In this document: one piece after another, positions 1 through 7,500 of the stretch
Numbering within the stretch: the first letter of the stretch is position 1
How the letters are laid out: each line of letters starts with the position of its first letter
From: Actinomycetes bacterium
GTDB lineage: Bacteria > Actinomycetota > CALGFH01
Direction of reading: 5' to 3'
NCBI GenBank assembly: GCA_030152105.1
Contig: JASLIH010000564.1
Location: forward strand, 1 to 7,981
DNA length: 7,981 bases
Translations under genes and position numbers: made by a program
The notes under the pieces: model-generated
Seen by the model: only the letters and a program-made list of their open reading frames with translations
Told to the model about the DNA's origin: nothing
Database searches by the model: none

Positions 1-211
1 CTGGCGCCGCGCGGAGCCGTTCATCGGGCATTTTCTCTGGGAGTACAGCTGCCATTTCCCCGATCGGGAGCGAACGTTCGAGTCGATCACCGCACGGGCG
101 CCGTACTACATGGGGCTGAACCTGCTGCGGATCGCGCGAAACGACTACATCGGCCGGGACTATGGCGGAAGGCTCGTAAGGCGGGCGAAGAAGCTGCTCC
201 GAGCCGCTTGA
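1..211 (+). CDS. 3' end of an unrecognised protein gene (partial, 5' end outside window)
   Basis: An open frame enters from the left edge (first complete codon at base 2) and ends at TGA 209-211, giving 69 C-terminal residues. The peptide is rich in aromatic and basic residues (for example EPFIGHFLWEYSCHF near the start) and ends in a basic tail, RRAKKLLRAA. No membrane segment or catalytic motif can be assigned from this fragment. The aromatic FLWEY stretch is loosely like the helical C-lobe of aminoglycoside-phosphotransferase-fold kinases, and the basic tail would also suit a glycosyltransferase, but neither match is strong enough to name a function. The stop codon overlaps a possible TTG start of the next gene (TTGA, 208-211), so the two are probably one transcription unit. 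The reading frame is real to judge from its balanced composition and third-position GC, but the identity is unknown. Confidence 0.6.
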   Translation, partial: WRRAEPFIGHFLWEYSCHFPDRERTFESITARAPYYMGLNLLRIARNDYIGRDYGGRLVRRAKKLLRAA

Positions 212-252
212 GCGATACCGCCCGACGACCGGCACCCCGTACCCTTGTGGGT

Positions 253-987
253 ATGGACATCCGAGCGGTCGCCTTCGACGTGAACGGCACCCTGGTCAGG
301 ATCCTGACCGACGACGGTATGGAGCAGATTTTCCGATCCATCGCCCACTTCCTCACCTACCAGGGCATCGACCTGCACCGACACCAGGTCCGGGACCTCT
401 ATTTCGAGCACCTGAAGGAGCAACAGCAGGCCAGTCCGGAGGAGCATCCGGAGTTCGACGCCGTCGGCATCTGGCGCAGCATCCTGCAGGCGCACCTGAC
501 GGAGTTCACTCGCGCCCTGCCGGCCGAGAAGCTCGAGCAGATGCCCCTGTTCCTGGCCGAGATGTACCGCGGCATCTCTCGTTGCCGGCTCCGTCTGTAC
601 CCGCACGTGCGCGAGGTGCTCGACGTGCTGCGCGAGCGCTACCCGCTCGCCACGGTCACCGACGCGCAGAGCGCATACGCGCGCGCCGAGCTCCACAAGG
701 TCGGTCTGCTCGACTACTTCGACCCGATCGTCGTCTCCGGCGACCACGGGTACCGCAAGCCCGACCGGCGGCTCTTCCAGCTCGCCCTCGACGGCATGGG
801 AGTTGCCGCCGAGCACGCCCTCTACGTCGGCAACGACATGTACCGCGACATCTACGGAGCCCAGGCGGCCGGGATGCGGACCGTCATGTTCGATTCCGAC
901 CAGGGAGCGGGCACCCACCTCGACTGCGAGCCCGACCACACGATCACGGATTTCCGCGATCTGCTGAAGGTCCTCGACCTGCCCTGA
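253..987 (+). CDS. HAD-superfamily hydrolase, subfamily I with helical cap; Asn at the usual second motif I Asp
   Basis: A soluble cytoplasmic hydrolase of 244 aa, the usual size for HAD phosphatases and dehalogenases. Motif I is FDVNGTLV, with nucleophile Asp9 and Thr13; the +2 position normally holding the acid/base Asp is Asn11. A C1-type helical cap spans about residues 15-110. Motif II is the VTD stretch (Thr136), motif III is RKPD with Lys169, and motif IV is GNDMYRD (Asp195, Asp199), followed by GAQAAGM, typical of the family. The substrate cannot be read from the sequence: phosphatase, phosphoglucomutase-like and 2-haloacid-dehalogenase-like enzymes share this layout. ATG 253 was chosen because the HAD core begins at once after it. 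GTG 247 and TTG 208 lie in frame; TTG 208 would add 15 residues (259 aa) and overlap the upstream stop. None has a clear Shine-Dalgarno sequence; GTGGGT just before ATG 253 is weak. The gene converges on the cyclase operon. Confidence 0.9.
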   Translation: MDIRAVAFDVNGTLVRILTDDGMEQIFRSIAHFLTYQGIDLHRHQVRDLYFEHLKEQQQASPEEHPEFDAVGIWRSILQAHLTEFTRALPAEKLEQMPLFLAEMYRGISRCRLRLYPHVREVLDVLRERYPLATVTDAQSAYARAELHKVGLLDYFDPIVVSGDHGYRKPDRRLFQLALDGMGVAAEHALYVGNDMYRDIYGAQAAGMRTVMFDSDQGAGTHLDCEPDHTITDFRDLLKVLDLP

Positions 988-1022
988 GCCGACATGGTCT
1001 GCACGGTGCCGGTCATGGGCGT

Positions 1023-1043
1023 GTCCACACCTAGCTCGTGGAC
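1023..1043. repeat. Inverted repeat across the convergent gene boundary, possible weak terminator hairpin
   Basis: GTCCAC (1023-1028) and GTGGAC (1038-1043) are exact reverse complements separated by nine bases, and the loop contains the stop codon of the minus-strand cyclase gene. A ten-base palindrome, GGACCGGTCC (1040-1049), overlaps the right arm. The site is 35 bases past the hydrolase stop, where a bidirectional terminator would be expected. There is no T-run on either strand, so it does not meet the criteria for an intrinsic terminator and could be chance in such GC-rich DNA. Confidence 0.25.
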
Positions 1044-4000
1044 CGGTCCTCAGCGGAGCCCGCGTCATCTGGTGCCCACAACTGGAGCTCAGCCAGGAGC
1101 GGCCCGGCGTTCAGTGCCGTCAGCACCGCGTGGGCGTCCCGCAGTCGGTGCCGTCCGGCCGGCTGGCCGAGGGTGAGCAGGCACCGTCCAGCGCCGAGCA
1201 GTGCCCGTGCCCGCTCGAGCTGGTGGCCGTAGTCCGCCCAGCGGGCCGCCGCCTCGTCGTAGCGCCGCGCCGCCTGGTCCAGCGCCCCGTCGGCCTCGGC
1301 AAGGGCGGCACGTGCGGTGAGGAGCCCATGTCGGTTGCGGGCGACGCCGTCGTGCGCCTGGGCGGCGAGGGCCTCGGCGGTGCCGCGGTCGCCCAGGGCA
1401 AGACAGACCCGCACCAGCTCGGCGACGTACTGGCCCAGGTACCAGCGGCCGCCGCCCCGGTCGCCGACCAGCCGCTGCACCTCCTGGAGGAGACCGCGCG
1501 CGGCCGTGTGGTCGCCGGCCGCCTGCTCCACGGCCGCGGCCACGGCGAGCGCGGGCACCAGCAGCTGCAGGTCGTCGATCGCGCGTGCTCGTGGCAGGAA
1601 CTCCCGCGCCAGCACGCGGGCGGCGTCCACCCCGCCGCGCCACAGCAGGACCGTCGCCTTGATCTGGTGGGCCATCTCCGACATGTACTGGCCGCCGTGG
1701 TCGCGCTCCCAGGCGATCAGGGCGTCGGCGGAGTCCACCGCCTCGTCCCAGCGGCCAAGGTCCAGCAACGGGGTCAGGGTCGCCGACCGGATCCACGCGG
1801 TCCCCTCACCGAGGCCACGTCGCTCGGTGAACTCGATGGCCTCCTGGCACATCGCCAGGGCCGCGGCGGGGCCCTCGCTGAGCCACAGCGGCTCGATCAG
1901 GTTGTTGTAGACCACCGCCGTGTCGTAGCCGGCGCCCACCTCCAGGCCAATGGTGAGGGCCGCGCGGAGGTCGTCCATCCCGCCGAGGTCTCCCAGGTCG
2001 CCCCGCGCGACCCCGCGGGAGTCCAGGGCCCGCAGCCGCTCCTCGGGCAGCCCGCCGAGCTGGTCGGCCAGGGCGAGGGCCTTGTCCGCCCACACCAACG
2101 CCTCCTGGGGGTGGCCGGACATCACCCGGTCCATGGCCATCTGTGCATAGGCCGAGCACAGCTCCGGACCCGGCGGGGCACGCTCCAGCAGCTCAACGGC
2201 GCTGCCCAGGGCGTCGCGGGAGCGGCCGGCCTCCCCCTGGTTCCACAGCACCGACGACAGCCGGTTCAGCGCCTCGCCCCGTCCCACCAGGTCACCGTCC
2301 GCGGCGAAGCCGGCGATCGCCTCTTCGTAGAGGTCGGCCGCCTCGGCGACGCGGCCGGCCTGGAAGGCCGCCCGGCCGGCCTTGGCGACCACCCGGGACC
2401 GTCCGGGCGTGCCCGGCTGGGAGAGCTCCAGCGCCTGGCCGTAGTACGCCTCGGCCCTGGCCACATCCAGCCCGATCGTCGAGTCGCCGGCCAGGACCAG
2501 CGCCTGACGGGCCGACTCCTCCAGCTCCGGCAGGCCTGGCTCCCTGGCCGCACGGGCATGGACGAGCGCCTGGGTGAAGTGGTAGGCGATCAGCTCGGCG
2601 CGGTCGGCGACACGGTCGCCAGCGAGGGTCTGGATCCACTCGGCGGCCGCCCGATGGCGTCGGGAACGGCCGGTCCTCGGGATCTGGGCGTACGCCACGT
2701 CGCGCACGAACCCATGCCAGAAGGTGTATTCGGACTCGTCCTGCACCGCCGACCGCCGCGCCGGGCGGATCAGCTCCTTGCGCTCGAGCTGGGCCAGTCC
2801 GTCCCGGACCTCCTCCTCGCCGACACTGCCCATCGTCGCGAGCGCTCCCAGCCAGAACACCTTGCCGAACACGGCAGCGTCCTGCAGCAGCCGCTTGTGC
2901 TCCGGTTCGAGGGTGTCGAGACGCGCGGCGATCAAGGCCTGGATCGTGTCGGGCAGGAGCAGGTCGGGCGTCCGTGCCAGGTGCCCGCGTCCGGTCAGCA
3001 GCCCCCGGTCGGTGAGCAGGCGGACGAACTCCTCGGCATAGAGGGGGTTGCCGCCGGCCCGCTCCAGCAGCAGCGACTGCACCTCCACGGGCAGGATCGA
3101 CTGGCCGAGCAGCACGGCGATCAGCTTCGCCGTCTGCTCGTCGCTGAGGGGCGACAGCGAGATCGTCGCCGCATTGCGCCGTCCGGCACCCCAGCCGGGG
3201 CGCAGTTCGAGGAGCTCGGGCCTGGCCGTCCCCACCAGCAGGAGGTCCACCTCGCCGGGCTGGTCGGCCAGTTCCTCGAGGAACTCGAGCAGGGCTGGGC
3301 GGGCCCAATGCAGGTCCTCGATCACCAGGATCAGGGGACGCTGGGCCGCCACCAGGTGGAGGAACCGCCGCCACGCCATGAACGACTCGCCGCGGCTCGC
3401 GGACGCCTCCGCGCCGGTCGCGAGCCCGACCAGCGGGGCGAGCCGCGCCTTCAGCCACTCGCGCTCCGAGGAGTCTCCGGCCACGGCGGCGACCGAGGTG
3501 TCCAGCTTGGCGGCTCCCTCCCGCGGGCCGTCCGACTCCAGGATGCCCGCCTGCGCCTTGACGATCTCCCCCAGGGGCCAGAAGGCGAGGGTCTCGCCGA
3601 AGGAGAGGCAGCGGCCCCCGCGCCAGGCCACCAGCTCCGACTGGGCATCGACCATGGCGGCGAACTCTCGAACGAGCCGTGACTTGCCCACTCCTGGCTC
3701 GCCGAGCACGGTGACGAGCTGAACGGCGTGCTCGCTGAAGGCCTGCCGGTACCGCAGTTGCAGTGCCGCAAGCTCGGCACCGCGGCCGATGAGCGGGGTC
3801 GCGGGCCGTTCGGCCACGTCCACGCTCGGACGGCTGCGGGCGCCGGCCACCCGCCAGATGGGCACCGCCTCAGCCTTGCCCTTGACCCGGACGGGCGCGA
3901 GCTGCTCGTACTCGAAGAGCGTCTGGGTGGCCCGCCAGGTGGCCTCCCCGACGACCACCCCGTTGACCGGGGCGACACCCTGCAGCCGGGAGGCGGTGTT

Positions 4001-4480
4001 GACGACGTCGCCGACCACGCCCTCGCTGCCGGAGCCGGGCGCGAGGGCGACCAGTGCCTCGCCGGTGTTGATGCCGATGCGCACCGCCAGCTCGAGTGCG
4101 GGATGGGCCTGGTTCAGCTCGGCAATCGCATCGAGCATGCGCAGCGCGCACCGCACCGCCCGCTCGGGGTCGTCCTCATGGACCGCCGGGACGCCGAACA
4201 CCGCCATGACCGCGTCGCCGATGAGCTTGTCGAGGGTGCCGCCGACCCGCTCGATCTCGCCGCGCAACCGGGTGTGGTAGGGGCGCAGCATGGCGCCGAC
4301 GTCCTCGGGATCGGCCTGGTCGGAGCGGGAGGTGAAGCCGACAAGGTCACAGAAGAGCACCGTGACAACCTTGCGCTCCTCGCCCGGCGGCTGGCCCGGC
4401 CCGGCCAGCGACGACCCGCATGCCCCGCAGAACCGAAACCCTCCGGGGTTGTCCTGCCCGCAGCTCGAGCACCTGCGCAT
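1031..4480 (-). CDS. Zinc-ribbon, class III nucleotide cyclase, STAND ATPase and TPR multidomain signalling protein
   Basis: A 1149-aa cytoplasmic regulator with no signal peptide or membrane segment. Residues 4-21 form a zinc ribbon (Cys4, Cys7, Cys18, Cys21). Residues about 37-210 are a class III cyclase (Guanylate_cyc family) with all six classical residues: metal-binding Asp45 and Asp89, adenine-selecting Lys85 and Asp158, and transition-state Asn161 and Arg165. It is therefore predicted to convert ATP to cAMP. A linker leads to an IGR motif (231-233) and a STAND/AAA_16-like NTPase: Walker A GEPGVGKS (260-267), Walker B ending EDLHW (388-392), and GGNPLYAEE (476-484). From about 650 to the end are degenerate TPR-like helical repeats, which usually bind a ligand or partner and hold the ATPase off. 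There is no C-terminal HTH. ATG 4478-4480 directly precedes the ribbon; no Shine-Dalgarno sequence is visible. The gene begins 21 bases after its upstream relative stops, implying co-transcription and perhaps translational coupling. Domain assignment is secure; the signal and output are unknown. Confidence 0.95.
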   Translation of the reverse strand: MRRCSSCGQDNPGGFRFCGACGSSLAGPGQPPGEERKVVTVLFCDLVGFTSRSDQADPEDVGAMLRPYHTRLRGEIERVGGTLDKLIGDAVMAVFGVPAVHEDDPERAVRCALRMLDAIAELNQAHPALELAVRIGINTGEALVALAPGSGSEGVVGDVVNTASRLQGVAPVNGVVVGEATWRATQTLFEYEQLAPVRVKGKAEAVPIWRVAGARSRPSVDVAERPATPLIGRGAELAALQLRYRQAFSEHAVQLVTVLGEPGVGKSRLVREFAAMVDAQSELVAWRGGRCLSFGETLAFWPLGEIVKAQAGILESDGPREGAAKLDTSVAAVAGDSSEREWLKARLAPLVGLATGAEASASRGESFMAWRRFLHLVAAQRPLILVIEDLHWARPALLEFLEELADQPGEVDLLLVGTARPELLELRPGWGAGRRNAATISLSPLSDEQTAKLIAVLLGQSILPVEVQSLLLERAGGNPLYAEEFVRLLTDRGLLTGRGHLARTPDLLLPDTIQALIAARLDTLEPEHKRLLQDAAVFGKVFWLGALATMGSVGEEEVRDGLAQLERKELIRPARRSAVQDESEYTFWHGFVRDVAYAQIPRTGRSRRHRAAAEWIQTLAGDRVADRAELIAYHFTQALVHARAAREPGLPELEESARQALVLAGDSTIGLDVARAEAYYGQALELSQPGTPGRSRVVAKAGRAAFQAGRVAEAADLYEEAIAGFAADGDLVGRGEALNRLSSVLWNQGEAGRSRDALGSAVELLERAPPGPELCSAYAQMAMDRVMSGHPQEALVWADKALALADQLGGLPEERLRALDSRGVARGDLGDLGGMDDLRAALTIGLEVGAGYDTAVVYNNLIEPLWLSEGPAAALAMCQEAIEFTERRGLGEGTAWIRSATLTPLLDLGRWDEAVDSADALIAWERDHGGQYMSEMAHQIKATVLLWRGGVDAARVLAREFLPRARAIDDLQLLVPALAVAAAVEQAAGDHTAARGLLQEVQRLVGDRGGGRWYLGQYVAELVRVCLALGDRGTAEALAAQAHDGVARNRHGLLTARAALAEADGALDQAARRYDEAAARWADYGHQLERARALLGAGRCLLTLGQPAGRHRLRDAHAVLTALNAGPLLAELQLWAPDDAGSAEDRSTS

Positions 4481-4501
4481 GGCTGCAGTCTACGGGCCTG
4501 C

Positions 4502-7500
4502 TCAGCTCGTCGCGTCCGGATCGAGGAGGGCGGCGGCGGTTTCGGCGTGCCTTGGGAGGCCGAGGTCGCGGTAGCGGTTGCTCGCGTCGGTCGCGAGGGT
4601 GGTGGCGGCCTCCTGGTCGCCGGGGCCGTTCCGGGCGAGCAGCATGCGGGCTCGCCAGAACCCGAGGTCGACCTGTTCGATGCGGTTGCCGAGGGCCTGG
4701 GCGGTGGTGAGGGCTGTGGTGAAGTGGCGCTCGGCGGCGTCCCAGTCGTGGGCGGCGGTGGCGACGATCGCGGCCCGGGTGCTGACCAGGCGGCCGTCGA
4801 ACGAGATCCAGTCGTCGAGGGCGAGGGCCTCGTCGAGCAGGGGGCGCAGTGCGGCCACCTCCTCGGAACGGCCGGCAAGGGCGAGTGCCTCGACCAGTCC
4901 GAGGAGCATGTTCCAGGCCCCGATCGAGCTGGTCCGGCCGGCCACCGGGAACCCGGGTCGCCGGGCCTCGACGATCTCGACCGCCTCGTTCCCGCGCCCG
5001 GCGCGGGCCAGGTGCAGGGCGAGGTGGGCGGCGCTCTGGCCGCCGATCGCCCCGGGAGCCTCGAGCTGGTCGGCCAGGCGCAGCTCCCCCTCGGCGGTCT
5101 CCCAGTCGCCCCGCCAATGGGCGGCCAGCCCGAGGTAGATATGACCGACGTACAGCCAGGGCAGCCCGCCGCGTTCGCAGATCTCGACCACGTGCTGGCC
5201 CATCTCCTCGATGAAGGCCAGGTCGGCCCGGTAGACCCCCTCGATCCGGATGCGGCTGGCCCCGACCAGGAACTCGGCCCCCAGATGGCCGAGCCGCTCG
5301 GCCATCGGCGTCACCCGCTCGGCCAGCCCGGTCAGGCGGGCGGCGTGGGCGGCCGTCGGCTCGGGCCTGGCGAGCGTCCTGTGCTCGTACTCGACGAAGG
5401 CCAGGACCCCGGTCAGCTCCCACAGGCTGCCGGTGGCCTCGTACAGCTCGGCCGCCCGCAGGCCGGCCGCCACCCCGTCCGCCAGCTCCACCCAGGCCAT
5501 GTGATGGATGGTCTGGAGCTGGAGCACGTCGGCCAGGGCGGCCTCGTCGCCGAGCTGGCCGGCCAGCTCCCGGGCGGCCGCGAACATCCCGGTCGCGCCG
5601 GCGTAGTCGCCGGCCAGCCCGCTCACCCACGCGGCGGCGGCCAGCAGCCGGGCCCGGTCAGGGTTGGGCAGGTCGCCGAGCGCGGCCAGCCCGCGGCTGG
5701 CCACCGCGACCGCCTCCTCCCACTTGGCGGCCCAGCCGAGCTGGTAGGACATCACACCGCAGAGCCGCCCCAGCGCCTCGGTGCGCCCGAGGGCCTCGTA
5801 CAGCCGGAGGGCCTCGTCCATGACCTTGAGCGCCTCGTCCCAGCGTCCCTGGCTGCGCAGGGCCATGGCCAGCCGCTCGACCAGCTCGGCCAGGGTGCCC
5901 CGGTCCTCCTTCTGGGCGCCCGGCTCGCGCTCGAGCAGCGAGACGGCCCGGGCGAAGTGGTCGGCGGCCTCGGCGTAGGCGGCCGTCTCCATCGCCCGGT
6001 CGCCGGCCATGCGCAGGTAGCGGACGAGCCGGCCGTCCTGTCCGCCCGCTCCGCCCCGGGCCAGGTGGTAGGCGAGGTCGGCCGCGTAGGCCTCCAGATC
6101 GTCGGCGTGGACCGCCTCGATCGCGGCGGCGATGGCGAGGTGGAGCCTGCGCCGGCGGATGGTCGAGGCGTTGGCCAGCAGGGTCTGGCGGATCAGCTCG
6201 TGCGCGAAGGTGTAGCTGGACGCCCCGCTCTTGGAGGGGGTGATCAGCCGGGCCCGTTCGGCCTCGTCGAAGGCGTCGAGCAGGTCGCCGCCGGGCTCGC
6301 CGGCCACCCGCTCGACCAGGTCCAGCTCGAACACCCGGCCCCGCACGGCGGCCGCGAGCAGCGCCCGCTGGGCGGCGTCCGACAGCCGGGCCAGCCGCTC
6401 CCCGACAACCATGCGGACACTGGAGGGGACCTCGAGGTCCTCGATGCGGAGGTCGTCGCGGAACCGGCCCTGGTCGTCGAAGAGCACGCCCGACTCGGCC
6501 AGGTGGAGGTAGATCTCCTCGGCGAAGAACGGGTTGCCCTCGCTCTGGGCGTAGATGCCGTGCACGAAGGCGGCCGGGGGCTTCTGCCCGGTCAGTCCGG
6601 CCACCAGCGCCGCGACGTCCGCCTCGGTCAGCGGTCGCAGCGCGAGGCGGGTCGCCAGCCGCTCGCGCACCAGCTGGTTGAGGATCCGGGTCAGCGGTGA
6701 GGACGGCTCGACCTCGTTGTCCCGGAAGGTGCCGACGACCATCACCGGCATGTCGGGCAGGTTCGGGGCCAGGTACTCCAGCAGCAGCAGGGTCGACTCG
6801 TCGGCCCAGTGGAGGTCCTCGAAGACGAGCAGGAGCGGGCGTTCGGTGGCGGCCCGCCCGATGAACTCCCGCATGCTGAGCCACAGGTAGCGACGGGCCT
6901 GCTCGGGTGGGAGGTCCAGCGGCGCCGGGATCTCGGGGACGACCAGTCGCAGGGCGGGGGCGATGCGGGCGATCTCGGAGGCCGCCTCGCCGAGGGAGTG
7001 GCGCAGGGTGGCCGGGCTGCGCGGGGTCACCATGCCCTGCTCGATCATCTCGGTGAAGGGCAGGTACGGCGCCTGGCCCTCGTCCTTGGCGCTGTGACCG
7101 GTCAGGACCCGCAGCCCGCGGGCGTCCGCCTCGGCGTCGATCTCCTGCAACAGCCGGGTCTTGCCGACCCCGGCCTCGCCCGAGACCAGCACGAACGAGC
7201 CGTGCCCGACCCGGGCGTCCTCGACCGCCCGGCGCAGGTCGGCCCGCTCCCGCTCGCGGCCGATGAACGGGGTCTGGACGGGCCTGATGGCGCCGCCGGT
7301 CTCGTCGCGTCCCCACTCCGCCTCGTACAGCCGCCAGCGGTCGGGGAACCCGCGGAGCCAGTAGAGCCCGCGGTCCACGAACGAGAAGCCTCCCGTCGCC
7401 TTGACCGAGTCCCGCACGGCCGCGGTGACCAGGATCTGGCCTCCGAACGCCTCGGACATGACCCGGGAGGCGGCATTGACGGCCTGACCGTAGAGGGTGC

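Noticed and set aside
1..211. Calling the left-edge fragment an aminoglycoside-phosphotransferase-type kinase or a glycosyltransferase.
   Set aside because: Only the last 69 residues are visible and no diagnostic catalytic motif falls within them.
988..1030. An intrinsic terminator between the convergent genes.
   Set aside because: Only a short inverted repeat without a T-run on either strand is present, so it is listed as a repeat rather than a terminator.
160..1068. A 302-codon minus-strand open frame opposite the HAD hydrolase.
   Set aside because: The + strand frame carries all four HAD motifs in order; the antisense peptide has no family features.
1130..3682. An 850-codon open frame on the + strand opposite the zinc-ribbon cyclase gene.
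   Set aside because: Same low-complexity antisense composition and no recognisable fold; a by-product of few stop codons in high-GC DNA.
3728..6700. A 990-codon open frame on the + strand opposite both cyclase genes and spanning the gap between them.
   Set aside because: Its translation is dominated by Gly, Pro, Gln, Asp and Val with no domain motif, as expected from the antisense frame of GC-rich genes; the minus-strand proteins have clear catalytic motifs throughout.
5658..7316. A 552-codon minus-strand frame inside the upstream cyclase gene, and a similar 388-codon one at 2292-3458.
   Set aside because: Both are Arg/Pro/Gly-rich frame-shifted readings of the real genes. The real frames run uninterrupted through these positions, so there is no sign of a frameshift.
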